A DNA stretch of 64,000 nucleotides from Microbacterium sp. 1S1 (GCF_008271365.1 NZ_CP043430.1:496001-560000), one strand, 5' to 3'. Numbered from the stretch's first letter, positions 33,753 through 42,599 are shown. A program made the numbers and translations. Notes: generated from the sequence alone by a model not told the origin.

Positions 33753-34586
33753 GTGCGAAGAATCACCACAGCCGGCCTCGCCGTCGGACTACTGGCGGCG
33801 GCGGCCCTGGCCTCGCCCGCGACCGCGGCGACCACCGACAGCGCCCAGCTCTCGGTGCTGCACGCCATTCCGGACACGCCCGTCGACGTGTACGTCAACG
33901 GCGAGCGCACCATCGACGACTTCCAGCCGGGTGCGCTGGCCGGTCCGCTGGAACTTCCCGCCGGCAGCTATGAGGTCGCGCTCACCGCGCCCGATGCCGC
34001 CGACGCGAGTGCGCCCGTGCTCGGCCCGACGACGCTCACCCTCACCGCGGGAACGAACTACACCGCCGTCGCACACCTCACCGAGGCGGGCGACCCGGGG
34101 CTGAACCTCTTCACGAACGACACCTCCGCAACGACGCCCGAACAGGGAAGGCTCACCGTGCGTCACGTCGCGGCTGCCCCTGCCGTCGACATCCTCGCCG
34201 GCGGCTCCCCGGTGGTCGAGGATCTGACCAACCCGAACGAGGCGACGCTGAACCTCCCGGCCGGAACCGTCTCGGCTGCCGTCGCCCTCGCCGGCACCAC
34301 CGATCCCGTTCTCGGCCCGCAGGACGTGGCCGTGGAGGACGGGGTGCTCACGATCCTTTACGCGTGGGGAAGTGCCGAGGATGACACCCTCGCGATCGCA
34401 GCGCAGACGGTCACGGGCCTGCACACCAACCCCGACGGCGTCCCCTCCGGCTCCGCCGGCTACGCGGCACAGCGCGACGCCGACACGGCCGTCGTCGTGA
34501 CGACGGCGCTGATCGGCCTGGCGATGATCGTGGCGGCGGCGGGCGCGACCGTCGCCGTGCGACGGCAGCGAGTCGCGCGCCGATGA
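33753..34586 (+). CDS. exported DUF4397-domain protein with C-terminal membrane anchor
   Basis: 277 residues. Signal peptide about 1-28 (RRITTAGLAVGLLAAAALASPATAA), then two DUF4397 beta-sandwich repeats beginning AQLSVLHAIPDTPVDVYVNG and GRLTVRHVAAAPAVDILAGG, and a final membrane helix (ALIGLAMIVAAAGATVAV) with an Arg-rich tail but no LPxTG. AGGAGG six bases before GTG 33753 sets the start; the frame upstream is open but non-coding in appearance. First gene of a DUF4397-sortase-sigma-anti-sigma operon. Probably a cell-surface protein; some relatives have sortase signals, and the missing LPxTG is notable beside a sortase gene. Confidence 0.88.
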   Translation: MRRITTAGLAVGLLAAAALASPATAATTDSAQLSVLHAIPDTPVDVYVNGERTIDDFQPGALAGPLELPAGSYEVALTAPDAADASAPVLGPTTLTLTAGTNYTAVAHLTEAGDPGLNLFTNDTSATTPEQGRLTVRHVAAAPAVDILAGGSPVVEDLTNPNEATLNLPAGTVSAAVALAGTTDPVLGPQDVAVEDGVLTILYAWGSAEDDTLAIAAQTVTGLHTNPDGVPSGSAGYAAQRDADTAVVVTTALIGLAMIVAAAGATVAVRRQRVARR

Positions 34587-35250
34587 GGACAGGGGCGTTG
34601 CGCAGCCGCATCCGGCGGGGGTTCCTCGCCGGATGCGGTGCCGCCTGCGCGGCGCTCCTGATCGCCTGCACCCCCCGTGGGGGCGGGCGTGGTGATGTCG
34701 TCGGAGCCCCCGTCCGACGCCCCACGCTCACCGTCGCCCGCCCCCACCTCGACGCTCCGCCCGGAGACCCGCTCCGCCGAGCTCCCCCGCGCCGCAGCCC
34801 GCCACGCCCCCGGTGCGGTTGCGCATCCCCGACCTCGGCGTGGACATGCCCGTGATCGACGTCGGGGCGGAGCCGACCGGGCAGATGGAACTCCCGGAGG
34901 ATCCCGCGGTGGCCGGGTGGTACCGGTACGGCGCGGACGCCGCGAGCACGGCGGGCCTGGTCGTGCTGGCCGCGCACGTCGACGCGGTCGGGTACCCCAT
35001 CGGGCCGCTCTCCCGGCTGCGGGAGCTCGGCGCCGGAGCGACCGTGGAGGTGACAGACACGGCGGGCGTGCCGCGGAGGTACGCGGTGGAGTCGCTCACG
35101 TCCTACGAGAAGACGGCGCTTCCCACGGGCGAGCTGTTCGCGCGAGAGGGCCCGCCGGGCCTGGTTCTCATCACGTGCGGTGGCCCGTTCGACAGCACGA
35201 CCGGGCACTATCGCGATAATGTCGTCGCCATCGCACGTCCCGCCCCCTGA
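34583..35250 (+). pseudogene. class E/F-type sortase with apparent frameshift
   Basis: The start ATG 34583 overlaps the previous stop and opens a signal-like sequence (RRGFLAGCGAACAALLIACTP) in one frame. The sortase domain lies one frame back: IPDLGVDMPVIDVG, then the catalytic His in VLAAHVDAVGYPIGPLSRL and Cys in VLITCGGPFD, continuing to 35250. The two frames join somewhere in the Pro-rich linker between 34696 and 34812, where C-runs are frequent; a one-base deletion would explain it. The catalytic frame has its own stop at 34693-34695, so an independent start could only be GTG 34813, which would lack a signal peptide. Either a sequencing error or a real loss of export. The conserved Arg after Cys is not obvious in SYEKTALPTG-VLITCGG. 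Confidence 0.7.
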
Positions 35251-35291
35251 TGACCGATCCGCAGCGCCGCACGAACGGAAGGGAGGACCGC

Positions 35292-35855
35292 ATGACCTCC
35301 GCGGACGACCCGGACGAAGAGACGCAGCTCAACGAGCGCTTCGTCCGAGGCGATGAGGATGCGCTCGCCGAGCTGTACCGGCGCTGGTCTCCCGTCGTGT
35401 ACACCCTCGCGCTGCGCTCCCTCGGCGACCGCGCCGACGCCGCTGACGTCACGCAGCGCACGTTCGTGTCGGCGTGGACGTCGAGGGAGGGCTACGACGC
35501 CTCGAAGGCGCGACTCAGCACGTGGCTGGTGACCATCGCGCGGCGACGCATCGCGGACATGCACGAGTCGCGGGCGCGGATCCAGCGGCTGCAGGAGGAG
35601 ATGCTGCGCGTCACCTCCCCGGCCGACCTCGTCAGTGCCCCCGTGGACCTGTCGCAGTCGATCCTCATCGCGAACGAGATGCGACAGCTGCGGCCGGACG
35701 CCCGCGAGGTCATGCGGCTGGCGTTCTTCGACGATCTGACACACGAGGAGATCGCCCGGCGGCTGGACATGCCCCTGGGTACCGTGAAGAGCCATATCCG
35801 CCGGAGCCTCTCCCGCATGCGCGACCGATTGGAGGTCAACCGTGTCGCACCTTGA
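35292..35855 (+). CDS. RNA polymerase sigma factor, ECF (SigK-like)
   Basis: 187 residues. Region 2 (ALAELYRRWSPVVYTLALRSL, then DVTQRTFVSAWTSREGY) and region 4 (LRPDAREVMRLAFFDDLTHEEIA, then PLGTVKSHIRRSLSRMRDRL) are both complete. ATG 35292 is chosen because GGGAGG stands five bases before it; ATG 35250 overlaps the sortase stop and would add 14 residues. The anti-sigma gene overlaps its last 14 bases. Likely recognises the promoter seen upstream of the DUF4397 gene. Confidence 0.9.
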   Translation: MTSADDPDEETQLNERFVRGDEDALAELYRRWSPVVYTLALRSLGDRADAADVTQRTFVSAWTSREGYDASKARLSTWLVTIARRRIADMHESRARIQRLQEEMLRVTSPADLVSAPVDLSQSILIANEMRQLRPDAREVMRLAFFDDLTHEEIARRLDMPLGTVKSHIRRSLSRMRDRLEVNRVAP

Positions 35856-36579
35856 TCCAGAGCAGCTCGCCCTGCTCGCCCTCGGGGAGCCGGTGGCGTC
35901 CGACCGCGAGCGGACGCACCTCGACCAGTGCCCGGCGTGCGCGGCCGAGGTCGCCGACCTCGCACACGCGGCCGGCGTCGCCCGCTCGACCGTCTCGGAC
36001 GCCGAGCTGGAGTCTCCGCCCGCCGACGTGTGGGCCCGCATCCACGACGAGCTCGGCCTGCCGGAGAGCGTGACCGCCGACCCCCTCCGCCCCGCGGCAC
36101 CGCAGACGGCGGAGGCGTCGCCCGCCTCGGCCGCTCGCCGTCGCACCGCGGCGCGCTGGTGGGTGCTCGCCGCGGCCTCGACCCTCGTTCTCGCCGTGGG
36201 GGCGGGCACCTGGACGGCGATCTCCGCCGCCCTCCGCCCGGTCACGGTCGCCACCGCGACGCTCGATCCGTTCCCCGACCACCCCGACGCGGTCGGCAGC
36301 GCCGAGGTCGACGAGGACAGGACGGGCGCGCGTACCCTCACGGTCTCGCTCGCCGGCGAGGACGGATCGGACGACTACCGGGAGGTATGGCTGATCCGCA
36401 ACGACGGGAAGGCGCTCATCAGCCTGGGTGTGCTCGACGCCGAGAGGGGCGTGTTCGCGATCCCGGAGAACGTCGACCTGGACGACTACGACCTCGTCGA
36501 CATCTCGTTCGAGCCCGTCGACGGTGACCCGACCCACTCGGGCAACTCGATCGTGCGCGGCACCCTCGACTTCACCTGA
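35842..36579 (+). CDS. anti-sigma factor (RskA-like)
   Basis: 245 residues. The N-terminal cytosolic part contains the zinc-type motif HLDQCPACAAEV of anti-sigma domains; a single membrane helix (WWVLAAASTLVLAVGAG) at about 112-128 is followed by an extracytoplasmic domain that resembles the RskA C-terminal region (REVWLIRNDGKALISLGVL). It would hold the sigma factor inactive at the membrane until regulated proteolysis. GTG 35842 follows GGAGG by six bases. Overlap with the sigma gene is typical of such pairs. Confidence 0.9.
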   Translation: MSHLDPEQLALLALGEPVASDRERTHLDQCPACAAEVADLAHAAGVARSTVSDAELESPPADVWARIHDELGLPESVTADPLRPAAPQTAEASPASAARRRTAARWWVLAAASTLVLAVGAGTWTAISAALRPVTVATATLDPFPDHPDAVGSAEVDEDRTGARTLTVSLAGEDGSDDYREVWLIRNDGKALISLGVLDAERGVFAIPENVDLDDYDLVDISFEPVDGDPTHSGNSIVRGTLDFT

Positions 36580-36644
36580 CCGGTCGAAGCGAGGCGCACG
36601 TCAAGGGGCATGACCGAAGGACGAACGGCCCGTACGCTGACCCC

Positions 36645-37163
36645 ATGACAACACTCATCCTCACTGTCGCGGGTGCCGATCGCCCTGGCCTCGTGGCCGC
36701 CGTCGCCGATGTCGTCGATGCGCACGGCGGCAACTGGGAGAACAGCTCTCTCGCCGAGCTCGCCGGCACATTCGCCGGCGTGATCGAGGTGTCGGTGCCG
36801 ACCGAGCGTGCCGGCGACCTGGAGACCGCGCTCCGGAGTCTCCAGGGCCAGGGGCTCCTGACGCTCTCGATGCTCACGGGCACTCGCGGAGTGGCGGAGG
36901 AGGACGAGGAGCAGCTGCTCGTGATGCAGGTGCTCGGCAACGACCGCCCCGGGATCGTGCGCGAGGTGTCAGCGGTGCTGAACGCCCACGCCCTGAGCAT
37001 CGAGGAGCTCACGACCGAGACCCGTGAGGCCGCGATGGCCGGCGGGCGGCTGTTCGAGGCGTCGGTGATCGCGAAGGTCCCGCCGACGGTCGACCTCGAC
37101 GCCCTGCGCGCCGATCTGGAGCGCCTCGCGTCCGAGATCCAGGTCGACATCACCCTCGGGTGA
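36645..37163 (+). CDS. tandem ACT-domain protein (GcvR-like)
   Basis: 172 residues with two ACT domains: TLILTVAGADRPGLVAAVADVV at the start and VMQVLGNDRPGIVREVSAVL in the middle, both with the DRPG phosphate-free amino-acid-binding loop. The order resembles the glycine cleavage repressor GcvR, a regulator that senses amino acids through protein contact. No DNA-binding domain. A promoter ATGACC (36610-36615), 17 bp, TACGCT (36633-36638) ends six bases before ATG, so the message is probably leaderless. Stands alone; the partner is unknown. Confidence 0.85.
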   Translation: MTTLILTVAGADRPGLVAAVADVVDAHGGNWENSSLAELAGTFAGVIEVSVPTERAGDLETALRSLQGQGLLTLSMLTGTRGVAEEDEEQLLVMQVLGNDRPGIVREVSAVLNAHALSIEELTTETREAAMAGGRLFEASVIAKVPPTVDLDALRADLERLASEIQVDITLG

Positions 37164-37177
37164 CCCCCGTCGCCGAC

Positions 37178-37246
37178 CCACCCCTTTCGGTGCCGCCCAC
37201 CCCCTTCCGGACGTCCGAAGCGGGCCGGGAGGCACGAAAGGGGTGG
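37178..37246. terminator. long inverted repeat between convergent genes
   Basis: CCACCCCTTTCGGTGCC (37178-37194) pairs with GGCACGAAAGGGGTGG (37231-37246) with one bulged base; the 36-base centre contains a further CCGGACGTCCG palindrome. It fills the gap between the ACT gene and the convergent FadR-type gene and may terminate both. Confidence 0.6.
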
Positions 37247-37264
37247 CTCGGCCGGGGACCAGGG

Positions 37265-37942
37265 TCAGAGCCCGGAGTAGCGCCGCACCCAGTACTCGGT
37301 GTACGCGACGTGGGCGGACGCGGCGGCCGAGGCGGCCACCGGATCGGCGGCGGCGAGGCCGCGGAGGATCGCCCGGTGGCCGGCGTCGGAGTGGATCTTG
37401 AGCTCCGCAGCGTCCTCCGGGTCGGAGATCCGGTACGCACGGGAGCGGGAGCGCAGCACGTCGATCAAGCTGGTGAGAGCGTCATTGCCCGCGACCGACG
37501 AGATGGCCATGTGGAACTCGTGGTCGAGGCGGGACTGCGCCTCGAAGTCCGTCGTCGACTCGATCTCCGTGAGCACCTCGTCGAGCGCCGCCACCGTGGC
37601 CTCGTCGATACGGGCCGCGGCGAGCGCCGCCGCATGCGGTTCGAGCACCCGTCGGAGTTCCGTCAGCTCCAGCACCCCGGCCATCGGCAGCAGGCCGACC
37701 GTGAGCGAGAGGCTGCCGATGAGGTCGGCCGCCCGCAGCTCGCTGACATAGCTCCCCGACCCGTGCCGCGTCTCCAGCACGCCGAGCGCAGCGAGGGTCC
37801 GGATGGCCTCGCGCAGCGACCCCCGGGAGACGCCGAGTCGCTCGCACAGCTCCCCCTCGCTCGGCAGACGGTCGCCGGGTCGCAGCGCGCCGTCGGCGAT
37901 GAGGGCCCGCAGGCCGTGCAACGCCGTGTCGAGTGCGCTCAT
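37265..37942 (-). CDS. GntR-family transcriptional regulator, FadR subfamily
   Basis: 225 residues: helix-turn-helix LRPGDRLPSEGELCERLG and VSRGSLREAIRTLAALGVLE with wing RHGSGSYV; then an FCD domain with DHEFHMAISSVAGNDAL and the late metal-binding HSDAGHRAILRGLAA. GGGAGG six bases before ATG 37942 sets the start. Divergent from the class-V aminotransferase and sugar importer genes, with two exact TNGTNNNACNA sites in the gap, so it most likely represses those genes and itself in response to an acidic sugar or amino acid (inference). Confidence 0.93.
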   Translation of the reverse strand: MSALDTALHGLRALIADGALRPGDRLPSEGELCERLGVSRGSLREAIRTLAALGVLETRHGSGSYVSELRAADLIGSLSLTVGLLPMAGVLELTELRRVLEPHAAALAAARIDEATVAALDEVLTEIESTTDFEAQSRLDHEFHMAISSVAGNDALTSLIDVLRSRSRAYRISDPEDAAELKIHSDAGHRAILRGLAAADPVAASAAASAHVAYTEYWVRRYSGL

Positions 37943-38007
37943 CGTCGTCCTCCCTGACACTCCGCCACCCTTCGTGCAGTCTGTCGGAACCACGGGGCGC
38001 CGCAAAC

Positions 38008-38081
38008 TCGTATGACAACTATGTTTCATGTTCCGGGATTCGTAGCCAAAAACGCGGGCTTGTGGCAAAGTTGTGCAACAA
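38008..38081. promoter_or_regulatory. twin FadR-type operators
   Basis: TCGTATGACAA (38008-38018) and TTGTGCAACAA (38071-38081) both match the FadR-subfamily consensus TNGTNNNACNA exactly. The second extends to AGTTGT-GCA-ACAACT. Centres are 63 bp apart, six helical turns, suitable for cooperative binding or looping between the regulator and the divergent aminotransferase operon. Confidence 0.65.
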
Positions 38082-38108
38082 CTCGCCCCCACTCGCCGAT
38101 GAGGTCCG

Positions 38109-39344
38109 ATGCCCGCTCCGCAGTTCCCCGCTCCGCTCACGCTGAACTCCGGCCTGCGAGCGCGTGATGCCTGGCCCCTGGACCCGACCGTGATCCACCT
38201 CAACCACGGGTCTTTCGGGGCCGTGCCGTCGGTCGTCGTCGCCCACCAGGACGCCCTGCGCCGCCGCGCCGACCTGAGCCCGGTCGAGTGGTTCCCTCGT
38301 ATCGCGGAGCGGGTGCAGGACGCCAGGGAGCGGACGGCTCCGTTCGTCGGTGCCCGGGCGGAAGACAGCGTGTTCGTGCCCAACGCCTCCGCCGCGGCCA
38401 CCGTGGTCTACAACGCGCTCCAGCTCGAGGGCGGCGACGAGATCCTCGTCACGGACCAGGGCTACGGCGCGATCACGATGGGAGCCGAGCGCCTGGCCCG
38501 CCGATTCGGCGCCTCCGTGCGCACGGTCGCCCTGCCCCTCCTGGCCTCCGACGACGAGATCGTCCACCTCTTCGCAGCCGCCCTCACCCCGCGCACGCGC
38601 CTGATCGTGGTCGATCAGATCACCTCGCCCACCGCCCGCCTGCTGCCCACCCGCCGCATCGCCGACCTCGCCGCCGAACGCGGCGTGCGCACCCTGGTCG
38701 ACGGCGCCCACGCTCCGGGACTCATCCCGGAGGCGGCGGCCGTGGCCGGCGGCGACTGGTGGTTCGGCAACCTGCACAAGTGGCCGTGCGCGCCTCGCGG
38801 CTCCGCCCTCCTCGTCACCGCCGCCCCGGACCGCGACGAGCTGTGGCCACTGATCGACTCCTGGGCGGCGCGTGAGCCCTACCCCGAGCGCTTCGACACG
38901 CAGGGCACGATCGACGCCACCACCTACCTGGCCACGCCGACCGCGATCGAGTTCATCGAGGCCGAGTTCGGGTGGACCGCGGCCCGCGATGCCATGGCCG
39001 GGCGCGCCGACGCGGGCGCCGAGATGATCGCGGAGGCCCTGCGCCCGTACGGCGACGACGACCCGTTGACCCCGCTCCCCTCGCCGGTGCCGTCCATGAG
39101 ACTCATCCGGTTGCCGCTCGGTCTCGGCGCCACTCGCGAGGAGGCCGACGCGCTGCGAATGGAGCTGCTCGACGAGGTGGGCGTGGAGACCGCGTTCACG
39201 AGCTTCCGCGGCGTCGGCTACTTCCGCCTCTCGGCTCACCTCTACACGGAGTCCTCCGACGTCGAGGCATTCGTGGAGCGCTGCGTCCCCGCGATCCTGC
39301 GCCGCGCCGGGATCCGTCCCGCCGAGGCCCTCATCCTCCCCTGA
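38109..39344 (+). CDS. class-V aminotransferase-fold PLP enzyme
   Basis: 411 residues. HLNHGSFGAVPSVV near the start is the hallmark of the isopenicillin-N-epimerase/CefD-like branch; the PLP Lys lies in GNLHKWPCAPRG and the cofactor Asp in LVDGAHAPGLIP. Members include cysteine desulfurase-like lyases, racemases and ergothioneine EgtE lyases, so the reaction is open. GAGG lies before ATG 38109. It is 61 bp ahead of a sugar importer and divergent from a FadR-type regulator; handling of an amino-containing sugar or glycoside is one possibility (inference). Confidence 0.82.
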   Translation: MPAPQFPAPLTLNSGLRARDAWPLDPTVIHLNHGSFGAVPSVVVAHQDALRRRADLSPVEWFPRIAERVQDARERTAPFVGARAEDSVFVPNASAAATVVYNALQLEGGDEILVTDQGYGAITMGAERLARRFGASVRTVALPLLASDDEIVHLFAAALTPRTRLIVVDQITSPTARLLPTRRIADLAAERGVRTLVDGAHAPGLIPEAAAVAGGDWWFGNLHKWPCAPRGSALLVTAAPDRDELWPLIDSWAAREPYPERFDTQGTIDATTYLATPTAIEFIEAEFGWTAARDAMAGRADAGAEMIAEALRPYGDDDPLTPLPSPVPSMRLIRLPLGLGATREEADALRMELLDEVGVETAFTSFRGVGYFRLSAHLYTESSDVEAFVERCVPAILRRAGIRPAEALILP

Positions 39345-39405
39345 CCCGCAACATTTCCTGCACGACCTACCCGAACACCACCCATCCCCCACCGAGAGGC
39401 ACATC

Positions 39406-40719
39406 GTGAAGAACAAGATCTTGACGACCGCAGCCGGAGTCGGCACCGTCGCCGTCCTCGCACTCACCGGCTGCTCCGGAGGCTCCGGCTCGTCCGGCGG
39501 TGACGGCAGCGTCACCCTCCAGATGGTCGAGAGCCTGACGAACCCGGCGCGCACCGAGCTCATCCGCGGACTGCTCGACGAGTTCGAGAAGGACAACCCC
39601 GACATCACCGTCAACCTCGTCTCCCCGCCCACCGAGCAGGCCGACCAGAAGATCCAGCAGATGCTCCAGTCCGGCAAGGGCGTCGACGTGCTCGAGGTGC
39701 GAGACATCACCGTCGGACCGTTCGCGAACAACGGCTGGCTCGCCGACCTCGGCCCCGACCTGAAGAAGTGGGACGGCTGGGATGCCCTGACCGAGAACGC
39801 GCAGTCGGCCTCGGTGGCGGAGGACGGCAAGAGCTACTTCATCCCCTACGGCTTCTACGGCCTGTCGCTCTTCTACCGCACGGACCTCGTGGAGCAGGCC
39901 GGCTTCGACGGCCCGCCGCACAGCTGGAAGGACCTCCTCGAGCAGGCCTCCGCGATCCAGGATCCGTCGAACAACATCTACGGCTATGCCTTCCGTGGTG
40001 GCCAGAACGCGAACAGCAACGTCGTCGCCGCGATCGAGGCGTACACGATCGACGGCCTCGACACCGAAGACGCGTTCCTGATGAAGGACGGCTCCACGAT
40101 CTTCGCCGCTCCCGAGGCGCAGGAAGCCGTCGACGACTACTTCGACCTCTTCAAGGAAGCATCGCCGCCGTCCGCGGTCTCGTGGGGCTACCCCGAGATG
40201 GTCGCCGGCTTCACGAACGGCACGACGGCCTTCCTGCTGCAGGACCCCGAGGTCATCGCGACGGTGCAGGACTCCTCGCTGAGCGAAGACCAGTGGGACA
40301 CCGCCCCGCTGCTCGTCGGGCCCTCGGGCAAGGCCGCGCAGCCGCTGGCCGTCGCCGGCTGGGGTGTCGCGGAGAACAGCGAGCACAAGGAGGCGGCGGT
40401 GAAGCTCGTCGAGTTCCTGTCGTCGGCCGAGCCCGCCACCGAGTTCGCACAGGCGAACAGCCTCGTCCCGATCATCGCGGCCGCCGCGGACGACGAGTTC
40501 TACTCGACCGGCCCCTGGACGAGCTACGTCACCATGACCGAGGACCCGGAGACCTACGTCAACGTGCGTCAGCCGCGTGGGGTGAGCTGGTGGACCGAGT
40601 GGATCCAGAAGTCCGACCAGGACGTGCAGAGCGTCCTGCTCGGCGACATGTCCACGAAGGACCTCCTCGCCTCGTGGGACGCGTTCTGGACCGAGAAGTA
40701 CGCCGCGGAGAAGGGTTGA
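39406..40719 (+). CDS. sugar ABC transporter solute-binding lipoprotein
   Basis: 437 residues of the MalE-like SBP family. Signal peptide and lipobox VAVLALTGC (Cys-24), a Gly/Ser linker, then VTLQMVESLTNPARTELI and later VSWGYPEMVAGFTNGTTAF and VAGWGVAENSEHKEAAVKL typical of CUT1 binding proteins. GTG 39406 has GAGAGG six bases upstream. Followed three bases after its stop by the first permease gene. Expected to feed a sugar or glycoside to that importer; ligand unknown. Confidence 0.93.
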   Translation: MKNKILTTAAGVGTVAVLALTGCSGGSGSSGGDGSVTLQMVESLTNPARTELIRGLLDEFEKDNPDITVNLVSPPTEQADQKIQQMLQSGKGVDVLEVRDITVGPFANNGWLADLGPDLKKWDGWDALTENAQSASVAEDGKSYFIPYGFYGLSLFYRTDLVEQAGFDGPPHSWKDLLEQASAIQDPSNNIYGYAFRGGQNANSNVVAAIEAYTIDGLDTEDAFLMKDGSTIFAAPEAQEAVDDYFDLFKEASPPSAVSWGYPEMVAGFTNGTTAFLLQDPEVIATVQDSSLSEDQWDTAPLLVGPSGKAAQPLAVAGWGVAENSEHKEAAVKLVEFLSSAEPATEFAQANSLVPIIAAAADDEFYSTGPWTSYVTMTEDPETYVNVRQPRGVSWWTEWIQKSDQDVQSVLLGDMSTKDLLASWDAFWTEKYAAEKG

Positions 40720-40722
40720 TCC

Positions 40723-41670
40723 GTGGCCCGCACCATCCGTGAAGGGGGCTCCGTCGGCACCGCCGGCGGGGCCTCCCCGGCATCGCGTCGCCGCCCGTTC
40801 CGGGGTCGCACCGCGCTCACCCTGCTGGCGTTCCTCGCGCCCGCCATCGTCTTCGTCTGCTGGTTCACCTACTGGCCCATGCTGCAGGGCGCCCGCATGG
40901 CGTTCCACGACTGGAACCTGTGGGACCTCACGTCGACCCCGTTCGTCGGCATCGACAACTTCCTCGCGGTGTTCCGCGACCCCGCTTTCCCGACCGTGGC
41001 CTGGAACTCGGTGCTCTGGGTCGTCGGCTCGCTCGTGCCGCAGCTCGTGATCGGCTTCCTCATCGCCCTCGCCCTGCGCAAGCGGTTCCGCTTCCGCGGG
41101 CTCTACCAGGCGCTGGTCTTCTTCCCCTGGGCGGTCTCCGGCTTCCTCATCGGCATGCTGTTCCGCTGGATGTTCAACGCCGAGTTCGGCGTCGTCAACG
41201 ATCTGCTCATGAAGGCGGGACTGATCGACGCCCCGCTGCCCTGGCTGGCCGACCCGAAGCTCGCGATGTTCGCCGTGATCGTGGCGAACATCTGGTACGG
41301 CGTGACCTTCTTCGCGATCATGATCCTCGCCGCTCTGCAGTCGGTGCCCGACGAGATGCTGGAGGCCGCGAGCCTCGACGGCGCTGGCAAGGCGCGGCAG
41401 CTCTTCTCGATCATCATCCCGTACATCTCGATGACGCTGCTGCTGACGATCCTGCTGCGCGTGATCTGGATCTTCAACTTCCCCGACATCATCTACGCGA
41501 TGACGAACGGCGGCCCCGCCAACCAGACCCACATCATCACGACCTGGATGATCAACTACACGCAGCAGGGCAACTACGGCATCGCGAGCGCCATCGGGCT
41601 CATCGTCGTGGCCTTCCTCATGGTGTTCTGCGCGTTCTACCTGATGGCGATGCGGAGAGTGCAGCGATGA
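40723..41670 (+). CDS. sugar ABC transporter permease, MalF type
   Basis: 315 residues with six membrane helices starting at LLAFLAPAIVFVCWF; the EAA loop is DEMLEAASLDGAGKARQLF, and NFPDIIYAMTNGGPANQT is the conserved late loop. Length is normal. GTG 40723 is three bases after the binding-protein stop; its own stop overlaps the next permease start. No ATPase gene follows, so a shared MsiK-type ATPase is likely (inference). Confidence 0.95.
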   Translation: MARTIREGGSVGTAGGASPASRRRPFRGRTALTLLAFLAPAIVFVCWFTYWPMLQGARMAFHDWNLWDLTSTPFVGIDNFLAVFRDPAFPTVAWNSVLWVVGSLVPQLVIGFLIALALRKRFRFRGLYQALVFFPWAVSGFLIGMLFRWMFNAEFGVVNDLLMKAGLIDAPLPWLADPKLAMFAVIVANIWYGVTFFAIMILAALQSVPDEMLEAASLDGAGKARQLFSIIIPYISMTLLLTILLRVIWIFNFPDIIYAMTNGGPANQTHIITTWMINYTQQGNYGIASAIGLIVVAFLMVFCAFYLMAMRRVQR

Positions 41671-42587
41671 CCATCACCTCGACCGTCCGGACCGGCTCCT
41701 CGATCACAGAGACCCGTCGGATCACGGTGCCGGACCCGAAGGCCGCTCCGCGCCCGACGCCCCGCGTCACCGTGGGCGGCGTCGTGCGCATCGTCGGCCT
41801 GGGGCTGTGGCTGCTCATCACGCTGTTCCCGCTGTACTGGATCACGCTCACCGCGTTCAAGTCGCCGGGGACCATCAACCGCTTCCCCATCGAGTACTGG
41901 CCGAGCGAGCCCTCGCTCGACAACTTCACGAGCTTGTTCGAGAAGAGCTCTTTCGGGACGTTCCTGGCGAACTCGGCCATCGTGGCGGTGTCGGCCGGAG
42001 CCGTGGCGACGCTCATCGCTCTGCTCAGTGCGTACGTGCTGGCGCGCTTCGAGTTCCGCGGCAAGGGCACCGTGCTGATCGCGTTCCTGCTGACGCAGAT
42101 GATCCCCGCGTTCATCGCTCTCGGGCCGCTGTATTCGATGATGACGGACCTCGGCCTCGTCGACACCAAGCCGGGCCTCATCCTCGTCTACATCGCGATC
42201 TGCATCCCGTTCTCCACGGTCATGCTGCGGGGCTTCTTCGAGAACGTCCCCGACGCGCTCGAGGAGGCGGCGATGATCGACGGCTGCTCCCGGCTCGGCG
42301 CGCTGTTCCGGGTACTCGTCCCGGTGATGACGCCGGGCATCATCGCGGCGTTCATCTTCAACTTCGTGAACTGCTGGAACGAGCTGTTTTTGTCGGTCGT
42401 GCTGATGAACACCGATGCGAATCGCACGGTCCCGTCGGCACTCAACGGCTTCATCTCCACGTTCAACATCGACTGGGGCTCCATGAGCGCCGCGGCCGTG
42501 TTGACGATCCTCCCGACCATGGTGATGTTCGCGCTCGCCAGCCGCTGGATCGTCCAGGGCCTCACGGCCGGGGCCGTGAAGGAGTAA
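41667..42587 (+). CDS. sugar ABC transporter permease, MalG type
   Basis: 306 residues. About six membrane helices; EAA loop DALEEAAMIDGCSRLGALF; ends LTAGAVKE, the usual C-terminus. ATGA overlap with the MalF-type partner. Last gene of the aminotransferase-importer operon; a 19-bp perfect stem-loop follows 12 bp after the stop. Confidence 0.95.
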   Translation: MTITSTVRTGSSITETRRITVPDPKAAPRPTPRVTVGGVVRIVGLGLWLLITLFPLYWITLTAFKSPGTINRFPIEYWPSEPSLDNFTSLFEKSSFGTFLANSAIVAVSAGAVATLIALLSAYVLARFEFRGKGTVLIAFLLTQMIPAFIALGPLYSMMTDLGLVDTKPGLILVYIAICIPFSTVMLRGFFENVPDALEEAAMIDGCSRLGALFRVLVPVMTPGIIAAFIFNFVNCWNELFLSVVLMNTDANRTVPSALNGFISTFNIDWGSMSAAAVLTILPTMVMFALASRWIVQGLTAGAVKE

Positions 42588-42599
42588 CACGCCCGAACA

